The notes beneath the pieces were generated by a model. The model saw only the letters and a list, made by a program, of their open reading frames with translations. It did no database searches and was not told the DNA's origin. Source: an uncultured Negativicutes bacterium (GTDB taxonomy: Bacteria; Bacillota; Negativicutes; Veillonellales; Megasphaeraceae). From it: 64,000 bases of DNA. Of this stretch, positions 9,235 through 19,399 are shown piece after piece. The stretch spans positions 1-64,000 of the forward strand of contig CAADUJ010000004.1 of the NCBI GenBank assembly GCA_900752195.1, in the 5' to 3' direction. The translations under genes and the position numbers were made by a program. Position 1 is the stretch's first letter. Every line of letters starts with the position of its first letter.

Positions 9235-9894
9235 CTATAGCGGGGACAGCGTAATGACGCTATCAATGGCAGATATATTGCTAATCAGCCGTACCATTTC
9301 ATCTGGCACAGGGCTATCCGTGTTGACGATCATGACGGCATTGGCGTTTTTGGCGCTGCGGAATACTTTCATGTTCGATACGTTGATATGACCGATAGCC
9401 ATGATCGTCGTTGCCTGAGCTATGATGCCAGGCTGATCGTTATGTAACGTAATAAGCGTATGTTCTTCACCATTCAGAGCCACAGGGAATCCATCGATTT
9501 CACGGATTTCAATGCGCCCACCGCCTAGCGATACACCTAAGATTTCTGTCTTTTTACCGGTTTTGCCCGTCAAGGCAATGCGTACTGTATTCGGATGATC
9601 CACTTCCTCATCTGAACGATGGAACGCTACGGCAAGATTTGTTTCTTTCGCAATGGCAAAGGATTGGCGGAGCCGCAAATCGTCTGCCGCAAACCCCAGG
9701 AGTCCTGCGACAAGAGCTTTATCAGTTCCGTGTCCTTTATAGGTTTTTGCAAAGGACCCATAGACGGTAATATCAGCCTTTACCGGATCGTCCTTCAAGA
9801 TTTTCCTTGCCATGAGTCCAATACGTGCCGCACCGGCAGTATGAGAACTAGACGGGCCTATCATAACGGGCCCTACGATGTCAAATATACCCAT
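9235..9894 (-). CDS. sdaAB: L-serine dehydratase, iron-sulfur-dependent, beta subunit
   Basis: Partner of the alpha subunit just downstream. It is 219 residues. The N-terminal domain begins FDIVGPVMIGPSSSHTAG, the serine-binding pattern of this family, and the last about 75 residues look like an ACT domain (TLITLHNDQPGIIAQAT). An AGGAGGAG ribosome binding site lies in the ten-base gap after addA, so it is probably co-transcribed with addBA although the functions are unrelated. Confidence 0.96.
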   Translation of the reverse strand: MGIFDIVGPVMIGPSSSHTAGAARIGLMARKILKDDPVKADITVYGSFAKTYKGHGTDKALVAGLLGFAADDLRLRQSFAIAKETNLAVAFHRSDEEVDHPNTVRIALTGKTGKKTEILGVSLGGGRIEIREIDGFPVALNGEEHTLITLHNDQPGIIAQATTIMAIGHINVSNMKVFRSAKNANAVMIVNTDSPVPDEMVRLISNISAIDSVITLSPL

Positions 9895-9903
9895 AATCTC
9901 CTC

Positions 9904-12900
9904 CTATATGATACCAATGGTCTGATGTAAATGGAAACTGTATATATACGCATGACGCACGGTTTTTCCTGTGATGGATGCCACAGCTCTTTGATACAGC
10001 TGCAGTTGCAGTGCATATCGGTCCACAAAGGCTTTTTCATTGGCAAGATAATCGGTTTTATAATCTACGAGGATCCAGTCATCGCCATCCTGAAATACGC
10101 AGTCTATGACACCTTGAATCAGGAATTCCTCCCCTTCCTCAACGGCAGGCAGGGCTTTCCCCTGGGGTAAAAGAATCGTAAAGGGATATTCCCGTAGAAG
10201 CAGCGGTGACGCCGCCATGGCTTTTCCTAAATCAGATTGGAAGAAGCGATGTATACCTTTAAGATTCACGAGCTTTGCCTCATCATCTTTCATAAGACCT
10301 TTTTCGACAAGGCTATGAAGTTGCTCCGTAAGGCCTTGCAGGGATAGATTCCCATGAACATCGACGTATTCCATAAACGCATGGATAACCGTACCGCGCC
10401 AGGTCCCTTTAACAGTTCTATCATCCGTATCAAGCCATTCTGGAAGCGCCGAAAACATATCGTCTTCCTCTTCAGAGTCATCCCCTGATACAGAATAGCC
10501 TTTGCCAGAAACTTCAAATAGTGGTTGTGCCGCAGCGTCATCTTCCATATCCATCTGCCGAGCTTCATACTGGCGCTTTAATTCCGTAACAGAATATTTT
10601 GCTGCGACCTTCGTCGCCAAGGGATAGGCATAGCGAAACGCTAGGGTCTGATTCATCCAGTCTGGTATGTCCGCACCTGTCGGCTTTCCTTGTCGTACAA
10701 GCGCAAGCGGTGTGTCTTCCTGCTCTTCTTCATTTACCCTGTCTTTTGCTGTACCACCATGAGTTCCCACAACGCGCCAATAGCCGTGACATTCATCGCT
10801 GTCAAATCCAGTCAGGCCTTTTTCCAGCGTTTCTTCCCAATCAGCGTTCGTTGCAAAAAGAGGCATTATCCAGTCGAGGTATGACATCCCCTGCGCTGGA
10901 TCAGGATGTGTAAACCATCGATTCCACTGGGCCGCCCTATCGCGTACCGATCCGACGAGGATGAGTTTATCCCGGGCTCGCGTCATGGCTACATAAAGGA
11001 CACGTTCCTCTTCAGCTCGGCCTTCCCACCGCAAGCGGTCGCGGAGACCGTTCCAAATAAACGTCGGATACGTAAGGCGCCATTCTGCATCATATTGCTT
11101 GAGGCCGATACCCAGCGTCTTATGCAGGAGCACGTCATGCGATAAGTCCATTTCGTTGAATTTCTTTCCCATATCGGCAATGACGACAATCGGAAATTCC
11201 AGGCCTTTGCTCTTATGTATCGACATGACTCGGACCACGTCTTCACCTTCGCCAATACCCTTTGCTGGCGCTAAGTCGATATGGTCCTGACGCATCCTTT
11301 CAATAAGTTTTAAATAACGGAAAAGTCCGCGGAATCCCGACGCCTCATACTGTCGTGCCCGTTCAAACAACGCTTTTAGATTGGCCTGACGTATGGCACC
11401 TCCAGGCATACCACCGACATAATGATAATATCCTGTGTCTTCATAAATCCGTTGAATCAGTTCTGCCACACTATGATGACGGCTAAAGGTGCGCCACTGT
11501 TCCAAACATGACGAAAAATGAAAGACTTTTTCTTTTTTCTCGCCGTCCGCAAGGGAGGCAACGTATATCGGTACGGACTGCCATAACGTCTCACCATCGG
11601 TAAGGCGCAGTGCTGCAAGATCTGCTTCATCCAACCCCACAATAGGAGATCGCAACACCGCTGCCATAGGCAAATCTTGTTCAGGATTGTCAATAATCTG
11701 GAGTAGCCCCAACATGACCTGGACTTCCACGGCAGCAAAATAGCCGCCTGTTTCATCGGCATATACAGGAATACCCCGTTTTTGGAACACTTGCGAAATA
11801 ATTTGCGATTTTTGCTGCATGGAACGCAGAAGGACGACCATATGTCCCCATCGGACAGGCTCCATAGTGCCATCCTTTCGCTGCACATACTGACCAGATG
11901 CCATAATGGATTCCAATCGGTCTGCTATATAATGGCATTCCCGTTCAAAGGCCGTCATTTCTACCTTCATACCATCGTCAGATTCCGCGTCCTGCGCCAC
12001 ATCAGCCAGAGCATCATTCTGGCCACTTTTATCAATAACGTGCACTTCTATGGTACCGCCAACCCAGCGATCATCTGTACAATCAGGTCTTCCAGGATAC
12101 AGCTTTTCCCTGTCACCATATTCCATTCCCGTCATGGCCTTCGTCATGATACGGGCAAAAACTTCATTGATGCCTTCAAGAATCCGACGGTCACTGCGAA
12201 AATTGCGTGCCAGATCGATACATCGTTCCGTTGCACCGGCTTCACGGCTATACGTTTGATATTTCGTCATGAACAAGGTTGGATCTGCCAACCGGAAGCG
12301 ATAGATGCTTTGCTTGATATCGCCTACCATAAAACGATTCGATTTGCCTGCAACGAGAGAGGCAATCATTTCCTGAACACCGTTTGTATCCTGATATTCA
12401 TCGATGAGGATTTCCTTGAAGTGTTGATGTAGCTCTTCTGCCGCATCAGACCGCCGCGGTTCTTCTGGAGTTGAGTGTGGATCCAGAAGGATAGATAGGC
12501 AACTATGTTCCAGATCATTAAAATCGACCCATCCTTTTTCCCGCTTAGCCAGACCATACGCGTTATGGAAATCACTGATCATTTTTATCAGCCCTTCTAC
12601 ATACGGTTTCATGGTCCGTATACCTTCCATCCATTTTTCACTACTGACTGAGAAATATGTATCCAACAACTCTTGGAAATCTTTTTTCACAGCATTCCTG
12701 ACGGATTTACATTCCTCCCAAAAGTCCTTTTCTTCATCACTGAGCTTGCGCAAGCTTACAAGCCGGCCATAGTTGACTGCATTTGCAGCTGTATAGAGTT
12801 CTTGCCATGTCGTCCCTTCATTTACATGGGCCAACATGACAAATTCTTTTTCCATCTGTTCCTTGCCCTTTTCCAGCGTAGGATAGGCGTCTAATCGGTA

Positions 12901-13602
12901 AAGCACAGGCTTTAATTCCTGTAAGAGCCCTTGTATGGCACTATGGACCTGACCTTTCATGGATTCTGTCCAGGGAAGGTCATCTATGACGGCATCTTCG
13001 GCAATGTCGTACGCAGCCGCTGCATCATGGAGCCACTGAACTGGCCAAGGGAGGCTTCGGGAAAACGTATAAACCTTTACTATCGTTGCCATGAGGGCTT
13101 CATCGCCCCGTTCATCGCCGAACATCTCAGCCAAAGGGTATAAGACGGCTGATGTGTCAGGATTTTCATAATACGTCAGGAAGAGTTCTTCCAGGACACG
13201 ATGCTGCAAAAGCAGCAGTTCTTCTTCTCCTGCAACGGTAAAACGCGGATCCATATCTATACGATAAAAATAACGGCGAATGACGGCCTGACAAAAAGAA
13301 TGAAGCGTCGAGATATGGGCCGATGGCAATAAAGCCAGCTGCCGTTCTGCTGCATCGTGACTTGGACCGCCCAGTTCACCTGCCAGAGCCTGCGCAATAC
13401 GTTCCCGCATTTCTGCTGCCGCCGCCTTTGTAAAGGTAACGACAAGGAGTTCCGTAATATCGATAGGATTTTCTCTATCGAGGAGACGCTGGATAATACG
13501 TTCCACAAGGACGGCCGTCTTCCCTGATCCGGCGGCAGCCGACAGTAGCAGGGTCTGTCCCCGGCTATCAATAGCTGCCTGCTGTTCCTTAGTCCACGCC
13601 AT
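9904..13602 (-). CDS. addA: AddA: ATP-dependent helicase/nuclease subunit A
   Basis: The RecB-like subunit of AddAB, which resects double-strand breaks for homologous recombination. It is 1232 residues from the chosen ATG at 13602, which has AGGAGG ten bases upstream and overlaps the addB stop by 14 bases. Helicase motifs in order: Q-motif TKEQQAAID, Walker A AAAGSGKTAVL, DEYQDTN, GDIKQSIYRFR, SIHKSKGLEFP and VAMTRARDKL. The C-terminal RecB-type nuclease domain has ILVDYKTD. In-frame codons run upstream to 13626, but that start lacks a ribosome binding site. Confidence 0.96.
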   Translation of the reverse strand: MAWTKEQQAAIDSRGQTLLLSAAAGSGKTAVLVERIIQRLLDRENPIDITELLVVTFTKAAAAEMRERIAQALAGELGGPSHDAAERQLALLPSAHISTLHSFCQAVIRRYFYRIDMDPRFTVAGEEELLLLQHRVLEELFLTYYENPDTSAVLYPLAEMFGDERGDEALMATIVKVYTFSRSLPWPVQWLHDAAAAYDIAEDAVIDDLPWTESMKGQVHSAIQGLLQELKPVLYRLDAYPTLEKGKEQMEKEFVMLAHVNEGTTWQELYTAANAVNYGRLVSLRKLSDEEKDFWEECKSVRNAVKKDFQELLDTYFSVSSEKWMEGIRTMKPYVEGLIKMISDFHNAYGLAKREKGWVDFNDLEHSCLSILLDPHSTPEEPRRSDAAEELHQHFKEILIDEYQDTNGVQEMIASLVAGKSNRFMVGDIKQSIYRFRLADPTLFMTKYQTYSREAGATERCIDLARNFRSDRRILEGINEVFARIMTKAMTGMEYGDREKLYPGRPDCTDDRWVGGTIEVHVIDKSGQNDALADVAQDAESDDGMKVEMTAFERECHYIADRLESIMASGQYVQRKDGTMEPVRWGHMVVLLRSMQQKSQIISQVFQKRGIPVYADETGGYFAAVEVQVMLGLLQIIDNPEQDLPMAAVLRSPIVGLDEADLAALRLTDGETLWQSVPIYVASLADGEKKEKVFHFSSCLEQWRTFSRHHSVAELIQRIYEDTGYYHYVGGMPGGAIRQANLKALFERARQYEASGFRGLFRYLKLIERMRQDHIDLAPAKGIGEGEDVVRVMSIHKSKGLEFPIVVIADMGKKFNEMDLSHDVLLHKTLGIGLKQYDAEWRLTYPTFIWNGLRDRLRWEGRAEEERVLYVAMTRARDKLILVGSVRDRAAQWNRWFTHPDPAQGMSYLDWIMPLFATNADWEETLEKGLTGFDSDECHGYWRVVGTHGGTAKDRVNEEEQEDTPLALVRQGKPTGADIPDWMNQTLAFRYAYPLATKVAAKYSVTELKRQYEARQMDMEDDAAAQPLFEVSGKGYSVSGDDSEEEDDMFSALPEWLDTDDRTVKGTWRGTVIHAFMEYVDVHGNLSLQGLTEQLHSLVEKGLMKDDEAKLVNLKGIHRFFQSDLGKAMAASPLLLREYPFTILLPQGKALPAVEEGEEFLIQGVIDCVFQDGDDWILVDYKTDYLANEKAFVDRYALQLQLYQRAVASITGKTVRHAYIYSFHLHQTIGII

Positions 13603-16600
13603 AGTCCTCGCCTCCTTCCTCATCAATACGTTCTATAATTTCATCTTTGGTTAACCTTTGTACATAGCGATAGGTGCCATCTCCAGTTTTGGGGTCAAAT
13701 GCACAGACCGATTGATACTGGCAATACGTACACGGTGCCATGGTCTTGAACATGACTGGCGCAATGGAAATATCACCGTTCCCCATCTGATTGGCAATTT
13801 CATGGATACGTTTTTCCGTAACACCCATGGCCTTATTCCACCAGGATTGTCCAAACACATTATGCTGGGCCTTGCTGATTTCCCCATCCTTTTTCAGTTT
13901 AATAGTAACGAATCGCGATCCATCAGGAAGAGTCCCGTCGAGCTGAGTCATGAGGGACGGATCATCGAGGAAGAATCCTCTCACCTTATTTTCCTGTTCA
14001 TAGATGGCATTTTTTTCCTCCTGTGTCAGAACGTGCCGTTCCGATACTTTACGATTCCTGACATAGCAATACAGAACGGCTGCCGGCACTGCATCATGAC
14101 CCAGTTCCTTCAGAGCGACTTTCATATACGTCAGGAGCTGTAGCTGAAGTCCTGCATAAATCTTTTCTAAATCCAGTTGCGTCCCACCTGATTTATAATC
14201 CATGACGACAATGTAGTTGCACGCCCCTTTCTGATACGTATCAATCCTGTCAATCTGGCCTGTCACGATGACTTCAATACCATTATACAGCCGGAATTGC
14301 AGCGGTTGCCACAACGATGCATGGCGACCAAAGCCTTGTTCAACGGCAAACGTACGAAAGGAGGATACGCTCTTAAACTGACGAAGCCGATCCACAGTAC
14401 GAATAAGTACCTGAATAAGGCGCCCCTTGATTTGTACGAAATACGCATTGGATACAAGAATGTCGTTTTGAATCTTTGGCGATAAGTCATCGACAACAGC
14501 CGTACAAAGAGTCGGAATATCATCTTTCTCGATGTCACTCCATTGTCGTCCTGCTTGCAGGAGATCATCACCGATACGACGTAACGCTTCATGAACGAGC
14601 GTTCCTAAATCAGGAGCTGAGAAGGATTGTACTGGCCGTTCCTCCAAACCTAGTCCATACCTGGCAAAATATGCAAATGGACATTGGCGATAGCTTTCAA
14701 AGCGCGTCACAGAACCGATAATCTGCCCAGCCGGCGCATAAAGAGCCCGTACCAAAGGTTCTGTCAGTGTCATTGCTTCATTATGATAGAACAATCCCTT
14801 GACGATTTGCTTTGTTTCCTCTTCATAGCCGTTCAGGATAGCCCAATCATACAGACTCCACCATATAGGTGCGACCGGTTCTTTTTCCACAGCCGGCCGC
14901 AACATAAGCGGCAAATACGACAAAGCTGCTGGCATAGAAACAATAAAATCCCGAATGGATGCAGCTGAAATCTCATCTTTCAAGTGCCTGAACTCGGAAA
15001 TATACCCATTATCTTTCATTTGTTTGAGCCATAATGACGGCGTAAGGGTTTTTCCCTGTTCATCGGCCAGCGCATAGCTGATATACAATCGTTCCGATGC
15101 CCTGGTAACAGCTAAATAAAAGAGAAATTTTTCTTGGAGAGATCGGAACCGGCTTCCCGGGCCTAAGACGATTCCCATATCGTGGAGACGATCTCGTTCT
15201 TCATCGTTCAACAGGCCTTCATCGCCACCGTGGCGCGGAAACTGACCATCATTAAGGCCACAAATATATACGATGCGGCTTTGCATGGTATAGCCTCGTT
15301 CGATAGACGTAACCGTGACATGATCCAACGTCGGCGGAATGATACTAAAGGTCATGGTACTAAAGGCATCCTCCATGGAATAGGTAAACTCGTCTAGGTC
15401 TACTTCATCATCGCCGCATAAGGCTACGATTTCTTCCAGAAAAGATATGAGTTTTTTCCACACCTGTTCATGTTCCTTGCTTTCAGCTGTCCTTCCAGAT
15501 TCTTCATCGGTCTGTTTCCACTGACGCAGCGTCTGTGGCACACCAAGGCTGACGAGACTTTCATACAACAGGGTACACCATTTACGAATCGTATGAGTTC
15601 CTTGCGCTTGTTCCCAAAAGGGCAGGAGATGCGTGCGTACAACATCTCGAATAGCGTTAATATGATTGAGTTTTTCCTTTATGATTCCGTCCGTATCTTT
15701 GTCATCATCGATATAGCGGTGCCGATAATAGGTCCACGGCTTAGGGCTCATCCAGTGGCGACTGGAAATGCCATGTTCTAAACAGTAATTTTCCAGCTCA
15801 TCTACACTTCTTCGTTCCAGTGGGAAGAGGTCTGTCTTTAAAAGCCGAAAGAGTGTATCATGGCTTCCATGAGATTTGACCAATGCCAGAAGAGCCGATA
15901 TGGCTTCTACAACAGGATGGGATGCCATAGGTCGGCGATAATCAGTAAAGCAAGGAATCCTATACCTACGGAAAATACGTTCTGCCAACTCATCATAGTT
16001 TCCGCTGTCCCGTGTCAGGATAAGGAAATCACGATACCGGTATCCATACTGGACCAGGCGGGCAATGCAACGGGCAATGCCGTCTATCTCAGCTGATGGT
16101 GACACACATTCCGTAACGATCAATTCCGACACGGGCTGAGAAAGATGCGCTGGTAATCGCTGGAAATACGCATCTGTAAAGCGGTCCAGACCTTCTGAAG
16201 ATCGGTGTTCCAGGCATTCTGTCTCTATGTGAGGAAAGGCCTTACGCAATGCTTGATATACCTCCCACGGGCGATGGTATAATGCCGTTTCCCGTTGCTG
16301 GGCAGCTACGTCTTGTCCATCCATCGTCACCGTAATCGTCATGGTCTTGCAATGTCGTTCAGCCGTCTTCAACACTGCAAGCTGTTGCGGCGTAAACCAT
16401 TGGAATCCGTCAATCCACACCTTCGCCCCTTGTAAGAAGGTATACTGAGGCAATTCCTTTATGAGCATCGTCATCGTATCATCTGCAGAGCCAAAGTGGT
16501 TCTCCAGAAAATCCGTATATTTTTCATATAACAAAGCTACATCGTGAAGTTTATGGGATAATGTAAGGTCTCCCATATGAGCAGCAGCGCTACGAAGCTC

Positions 16601-17002
16601 GTCCGGAGCAATTTGAAAGGATCGGAATTCCGCAAGCATTTGTCCCAAGGGGCCCGCAAAATTAGGTTGTCCAGCAGCCTGTTGAAGAACGGACAACTGC
16701 GATTGGCAGTTTCGTAATAACCTCTGTAGCACGATCGTACGGGACAATTCAGAAAGAGATGTGTGCTCTTTTCCACGCTCCTGCAAGACCTTAAAGGCTA
16801 ACCGTGTAAAGCCAAAAATCTGCGTCCCCATGAATCCCCGTCCTTCCATCGTTGCGGCCAGACGGCGTTCCATGTTATATGTCGCCTGATCCGGGACAAT
16901 CAAGATTGCCTTTCCGCCCTGTTCCGTCCAGGCTTTGATTTGTGCAAAGCACGATTCAGTTTTTCCACTGCGGGCTTTGCCCATGAGAATACGCACTGCC
17001 AT
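13589..17002 (-). CDS. addB: AddB: ATP-dependent nuclease subunit B
   Basis: Second subunit of AddAB; it recognises Chi and carries a second nuclease domain stabilised by an iron-sulfur cluster. It is 1137 residues from the ATG at 17002, which has AGAGGT at good distance; a TTG six codons upstream is less likely. The N-terminus has the Walker A motif GKARSGKTE, the C-terminal nuclease domain has VMDYKSGGTQL, and cluster cysteines are visible as RQCPFAYF and, near the end, CTYCQYQSVC. First gene of the addB-addA-sdaAB-sdaAA run. Confidence 0.95.
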   Translation of the reverse strand: MAVRILMGKARSGKTESCFAQIKAWTEQGGKAILIVPDQATYNMERRLAATMEGRGFMGTQIFGFTRLAFKVLQERGKEHTSLSELSRTIVLQRLLRNCQSQLSVLQQAAGQPNFAGPLGQMLAEFRSFQIAPDELRSAAAHMGDLTLSHKLHDVALLYEKYTDFLENHFGSADDTMTMLIKELPQYTFLQGAKVWIDGFQWFTPQQLAVLKTAERHCKTMTITVTMDGQDVAAQQRETALYHRPWEVYQALRKAFPHIETECLEHRSSEGLDRFTDAYFQRLPAHLSQPVSELIVTECVSPSAEIDGIARCIARLVQYGYRYRDFLILTRDSGNYDELAERIFRRYRIPCFTDYRRPMASHPVVEAISALLALVKSHGSHDTLFRLLKTDLFPLERRSVDELENYCLEHGISSRHWMSPKPWTYYRHRYIDDDKDTDGIIKEKLNHINAIRDVVRTHLLPFWEQAQGTHTIRKWCTLLYESLVSLGVPQTLRQWKQTDEESGRTAESKEHEQVWKKLISFLEEIVALCGDDEVDLDEFTYSMEDAFSTMTFSIIPPTLDHVTVTSIERGYTMQSRIVYICGLNDGQFPRHGGDEGLLNDEERDRLHDMGIVLGPGSRFRSLQEKFLFYLAVTRASERLYISYALADEQGKTLTPSLWLKQMKDNGYISEFRHLKDEISAASIRDFIVSMPAALSYLPLMLRPAVEKEPVAPIWWSLYDWAILNGYEEETKQIVKGLFYHNEAMTLTEPLVRALYAPAGQIIGSVTRFESYRQCPFAYFARYGLGLEERPVQSFSAPDLGTLVHEALRRIGDDLLQAGRQWSDIEKDDIPTLCTAVVDDLSPKIQNDILVSNAYFVQIKGRLIQVLIRTVDRLRQFKSVSSFRTFAVEQGFGRHASLWQPLQFRLYNGIEVIVTGQIDRIDTYQKGACNYIVVMDYKSGGTQLDLEKIYAGLQLQLLTYMKVALKELGHDAVPAAVLYCYVRNRKVSERHVLTQEEKNAIYEQENKVRGFFLDDPSLMTQLDGTLPDGSRFVTIKLKKDGEISKAQHNVFGQSWWNKAMGVTEKRIHEIANQMGNGDISIAPVMFKTMAPCTYCQYQSVCAFDPKTGDGTYRYVQRLTKDEIIERIDEEGGEDYGVD

Positions 17003-17051
17003 AGGAATACCTCTTTTCAAAGCTGTTTATTGTCATCGTACATTTTGTGTT

Positions 17052-17060
17052 ATTGTACCA
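17052..17060 (-). promoter_or_regulatory. Probable extended -10 promoter of addB
   Basis: On the minus strand TGGTACAAT gives a -10 TACAAT with the TG extension, about 50 bases before the addB start. No clear -35 is visible. Confidence 0.45.
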
Positions 17061-17067
17061 TATTCGC

Positions 17068-17115
17068 AAAATAAAATAAAAGGACCGACACCTAGCGGTA
17101 CGCCAGGGCCGGCCC
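17068..17115 (-). terminator. Terminator of the radical SAM gene
   Basis: A GC-rich branched hairpin: outer stem GGGCCG/CGGTCC, inner stem CCTGGCG/CGCTAGG with a TAC loop. It is followed on the minus strand by TTTTATTTTATTTT and sits just after the stop at 17124. Confidence 0.75.
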
Positions 17116-17123
17116 GTGTTACA

Positions 17124-18092
17124 TTATACAACGACGCAACAGGACGAATCCAGAGAGGATACAGTTGTACTCTTTGAATGACGATAAATCCAATGCTGAT
17201 CATACGGTTCAAACACGACATTACGATAGGCATCGACATCCATAACCGTGCCATCCCAATCAGAATGAATTTCTCCTGTCTGCTTGATGAGTATATCATA
17301 GATGATGTCATAGGTTATGCCAGTACGTTCATCCGTCTCTACGATAGTGCTATATGGTAATGTCTTATGATAGGTCAATTCCATTCCTTTATAATCAAAA
17401 TGGAACCCACAGCGCATGCGACAACCATCTAGCCCTGTAAGTGGTGCGATTGCCTTCAGATCCCGGAGAATCTTATCTCCTTTTTCCTGATACAAGTTGT
17501 CAGGAGTCGTTTCGGTATAGTCAAATCGAAACTGGATAGATGAACCAGGAATACGATAAAAACGTTCCAAATATGGCACTAACCGATGGGCTGGATACGC
17601 TTTATAGAGGACACAATTAATTCGGAACGGTACAACTAAGCGTTGTAAAAGCTGATCGTTCGACTCAACGACGTAATGCTGTAAGTGACGCGAAACATTA
17701 ATACATGTAATCTTATGACGATTGCGTTCTGTAAACGCAACGATATCTTCTTCCGATTGAGTTTCCCAAACAGGCAAGGTCGTATTGATATACACCTTGT
17801 GCGTCGTTGGAATGGCATCGAGCATTTTCTGCAACAATGCTAAATTGGCAAAAGGTTCGCCGCCAGTAAATACAAAATCGCAATATGGTGTTATAGCATC
17901 CATCGTCTTGATACTCTGACAAATGGCATCTGCTGAAAATCCCTCCATGTTTGCATACTCTTCCTTGTTAATGCAAAATGGACAATGATTATGACAATCA
18001 TAAGGGACAAAAATGGTGACAGTCGCACCGCCTTCTCGCGTTTTGTAGGGATGTCGTTTCCCCTCATATTTTGTAAACAGGTTCTGAATCAT
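17124..18092 (-). CDS. Radical SAM protein of unknown substrate
   Basis: A 322-residue radical SAM enzyme. Cysteines 33, 37 and 40 (CHNHCPFC) form the CxxxCxxC cluster motif, followed by the GGEP-type SAM motif (FVFTGGEPF). No SPASM-type seven-Cys C-terminal region is present, but more cysteines occur in the middle (LDGCRMRCGF) and a SSCCVVV tail ends the protein. The ATG at 18092 is preceded by GAGGCG; a TTG five codons earlier is an alternative. It stands alone between its own promoter and terminator, so neighbours give no clue to substrate. Confidence 0.85.
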   Translation of the reverse strand: MIQNLFTKYEGKRHPYKTREGGATVTIFVPYDCHNHCPFCINKEEYANMEGFSADAICQSIKTMDAITPYCDFVFTGGEPFANLALLQKMLDAIPTTHKVYINTTLPVWETQSEEDIVAFTERNRHKITCINVSRHLQHYVVESNDQLLQRLVVPFRINCVLYKAYPAHRLVPYLERFYRIPGSSIQFRFDYTETTPDNLYQEKGDKILRDLKAIAPLTGLDGCRMRCGFHFDYKGMELTYHKTLPYSTIVETDERTGITYDIIYDILIKQTGEIHSDWDGTVMDVDAYRNVVFEPYDQHWIYRHSKSTTVSSLDSSCCVVV

Positions 18093-18215
18093 ACGTATTC
18101 GCCTCAAATTCCTTAGACCACGGTTTATATCCTCCCTCCAGTGCCACCATGCAAAGGAAGACAGATTTTCCTCTACACCGCAACAGGATACAACACGGTA
18201 TGTTTCATCACCTTC

Positions 18216-18243
18216 ATTTTAACACAAAAAATTGTAACTTCAA
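18216..18243 (-). promoter_or_regulatory. Candidate promoter of the radical SAM gene
   Basis: -35 TTGAAG (18238-18243) and -10 TAAAAT (18216-18221), 16-base spacer, giving a leader of about 115 bases. The rest of the 18093-18483 interval is AT-rich and holds only this promoter and the terminator at 18420; I see no gene in it. Confidence 0.5.
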
Positions 18244-18419
18244 ATGCATATGCGATATTCTTTAATGTAATTTTAATGTTTATAACAGAGTTTGATTTTT
18301 TATATTTTAAATTATGTTTATTTTTTTCTTATAACTTTATTGAATTAACCTAATTTTTATACTCATTTCAATAAGAATTTTTTTGATTGCAAATTAAATT
18401 TTTCTTCATGAACAGCCAC

Positions 18420-18465
18420 AAAAAAAAGCACTACGTCTAATGTAATCATTTTCCGTAGCGCTTTT
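18420..18465 (-). terminator. Terminator of the IclR regulator gene
   Basis: Stem AAAAGCGCTACG with CGTAGTGCTTTT (one G-T pair), then eight T residues on the minus strand. It lies 20 bases after the IclR stop. Confidence 0.85.
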
Positions 18466-18483
18466 ACGACATAATCGGTTTTC

Positions 18484-19251
18484 TTACGTATGTGGTGCCA
18501 GGGCCTGAGAAATTTCTCGTGCCGTCTGCTTTAATTCCTTTACAATGCCTGGGATCGTATCATCGGTAATACGAGAAATAGATCCGGATACACTTATGGC
18601 TGCAATAATAACATCGCCCATGAATATAGGTGCAGCCAGACAGGTCATCCCTAATTCCACTTCTTCCCGTTCAACGGCATATCCTTGTTTCCGAATTTTT
18701 TCGAATTCTTTTAACAAGTCATCCCATGATGTAATCGTATATTCGGTCTTACGCTTTAAATCACAACCTATATATTTATTAGCATACTCCGATGAATACG
18801 CAAGCAAACATTTGCCGGAAGCCGCGCAATAGCTCGGCCGAACGGCTCCAACAGGCGGGGCCACATCGATAGAATGATTCGATTTTATCTTTTCCAGGAT
18901 GACATGTTGCGGATACGCACCATCGACACGACAAAATGTCGTAATATGTACGCCTTCATCGACCTTCATCGATAAAGCTTTGGCATAGGGATAGGCAATT
19001 TTCTGGAAGGAATATTTTTCGCGAAACAGCATGCCCAGAGAATATAACTCAAGACCAAGCCAAAATTTTCCGTCTTCTTCATTCTTCCGTATAAAATCAC
19101 GTTCTTCCAAGGTTTCCAACGTACGACTGACAGTGCTCTTATGGATGTTGAGCATCTTGCTGATTTCCGTCACACTCAAAGGTCGTTCATGCTGAATAAA
19201 TAAATGGAGCATGCGAAGTGCCCGATCAATAGATTCTATCATAAATTGCAT
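18484..19251 (-). CDS. IclR-family transcriptional regulator
   Basis: A 255-residue DNA-binding regulator. The N-terminal winged helix-turn-helix spans about residues 5-65 (SVTEISKMLNIHKSTVSRTL). It is followed by the IclR effector-binding domain with the small-residue stretch VRPSYCAASGKCLLAY and the C-terminal SVSGSISRIT. IclR proteins usually control small organic acid or sugar-acid catabolism. Here it is transcribed alone, and the nearest gene upstream is the ADP-ribosylglycohydrolase homologue, so the target is unknown. The start could be residue 4. Confidence 0.9.
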   Translation of the reverse strand: MQFMIESIDRALRMLHLFIQHERPLSVTEISKMLNIHKSTVSRTLETLEERDFIRKNEEDGKFWLGLELYSLGMLFREKYSFQKIAYPYAKALSMKVDEGVHITTFCRVDGAYPQHVILEKIKSNHSIDVAPPVGAVRPSYCAASGKCLLAYSSEYANKYIGCDLKRKTEYTITSWDDLLKEFEKIRKQGYAVEREEVELGMTCLAAPIFMGDVIIAAISVSGSISRITDDTIPGIVKELKQTAREISQALAPHT

Positions 19252-19341
19252 TTACCTCCATTCGTTCCCGTCAATGGAATTATAGTTCCGAATATTGTTA
19301 TATCTATTCCTATATTAAATAATTTTTCTCGTTCTGTCAAC

Positions 19342-19373
19342 AAAAAAAGCCGTATGGACGATTCCAAACGGCT
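19342..19373 (-). terminator. Terminator of the ADP-ribosylglycohydrolase-like gene
   Basis: Stem AGCCGTTTGGA with TCCATACGGCT, four-base loop, then seven T residues on the minus strand. Confidence 0.85.
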
Positions 19374-19399
19374 CGATGGTATTTTCTCTTATATTAGTT

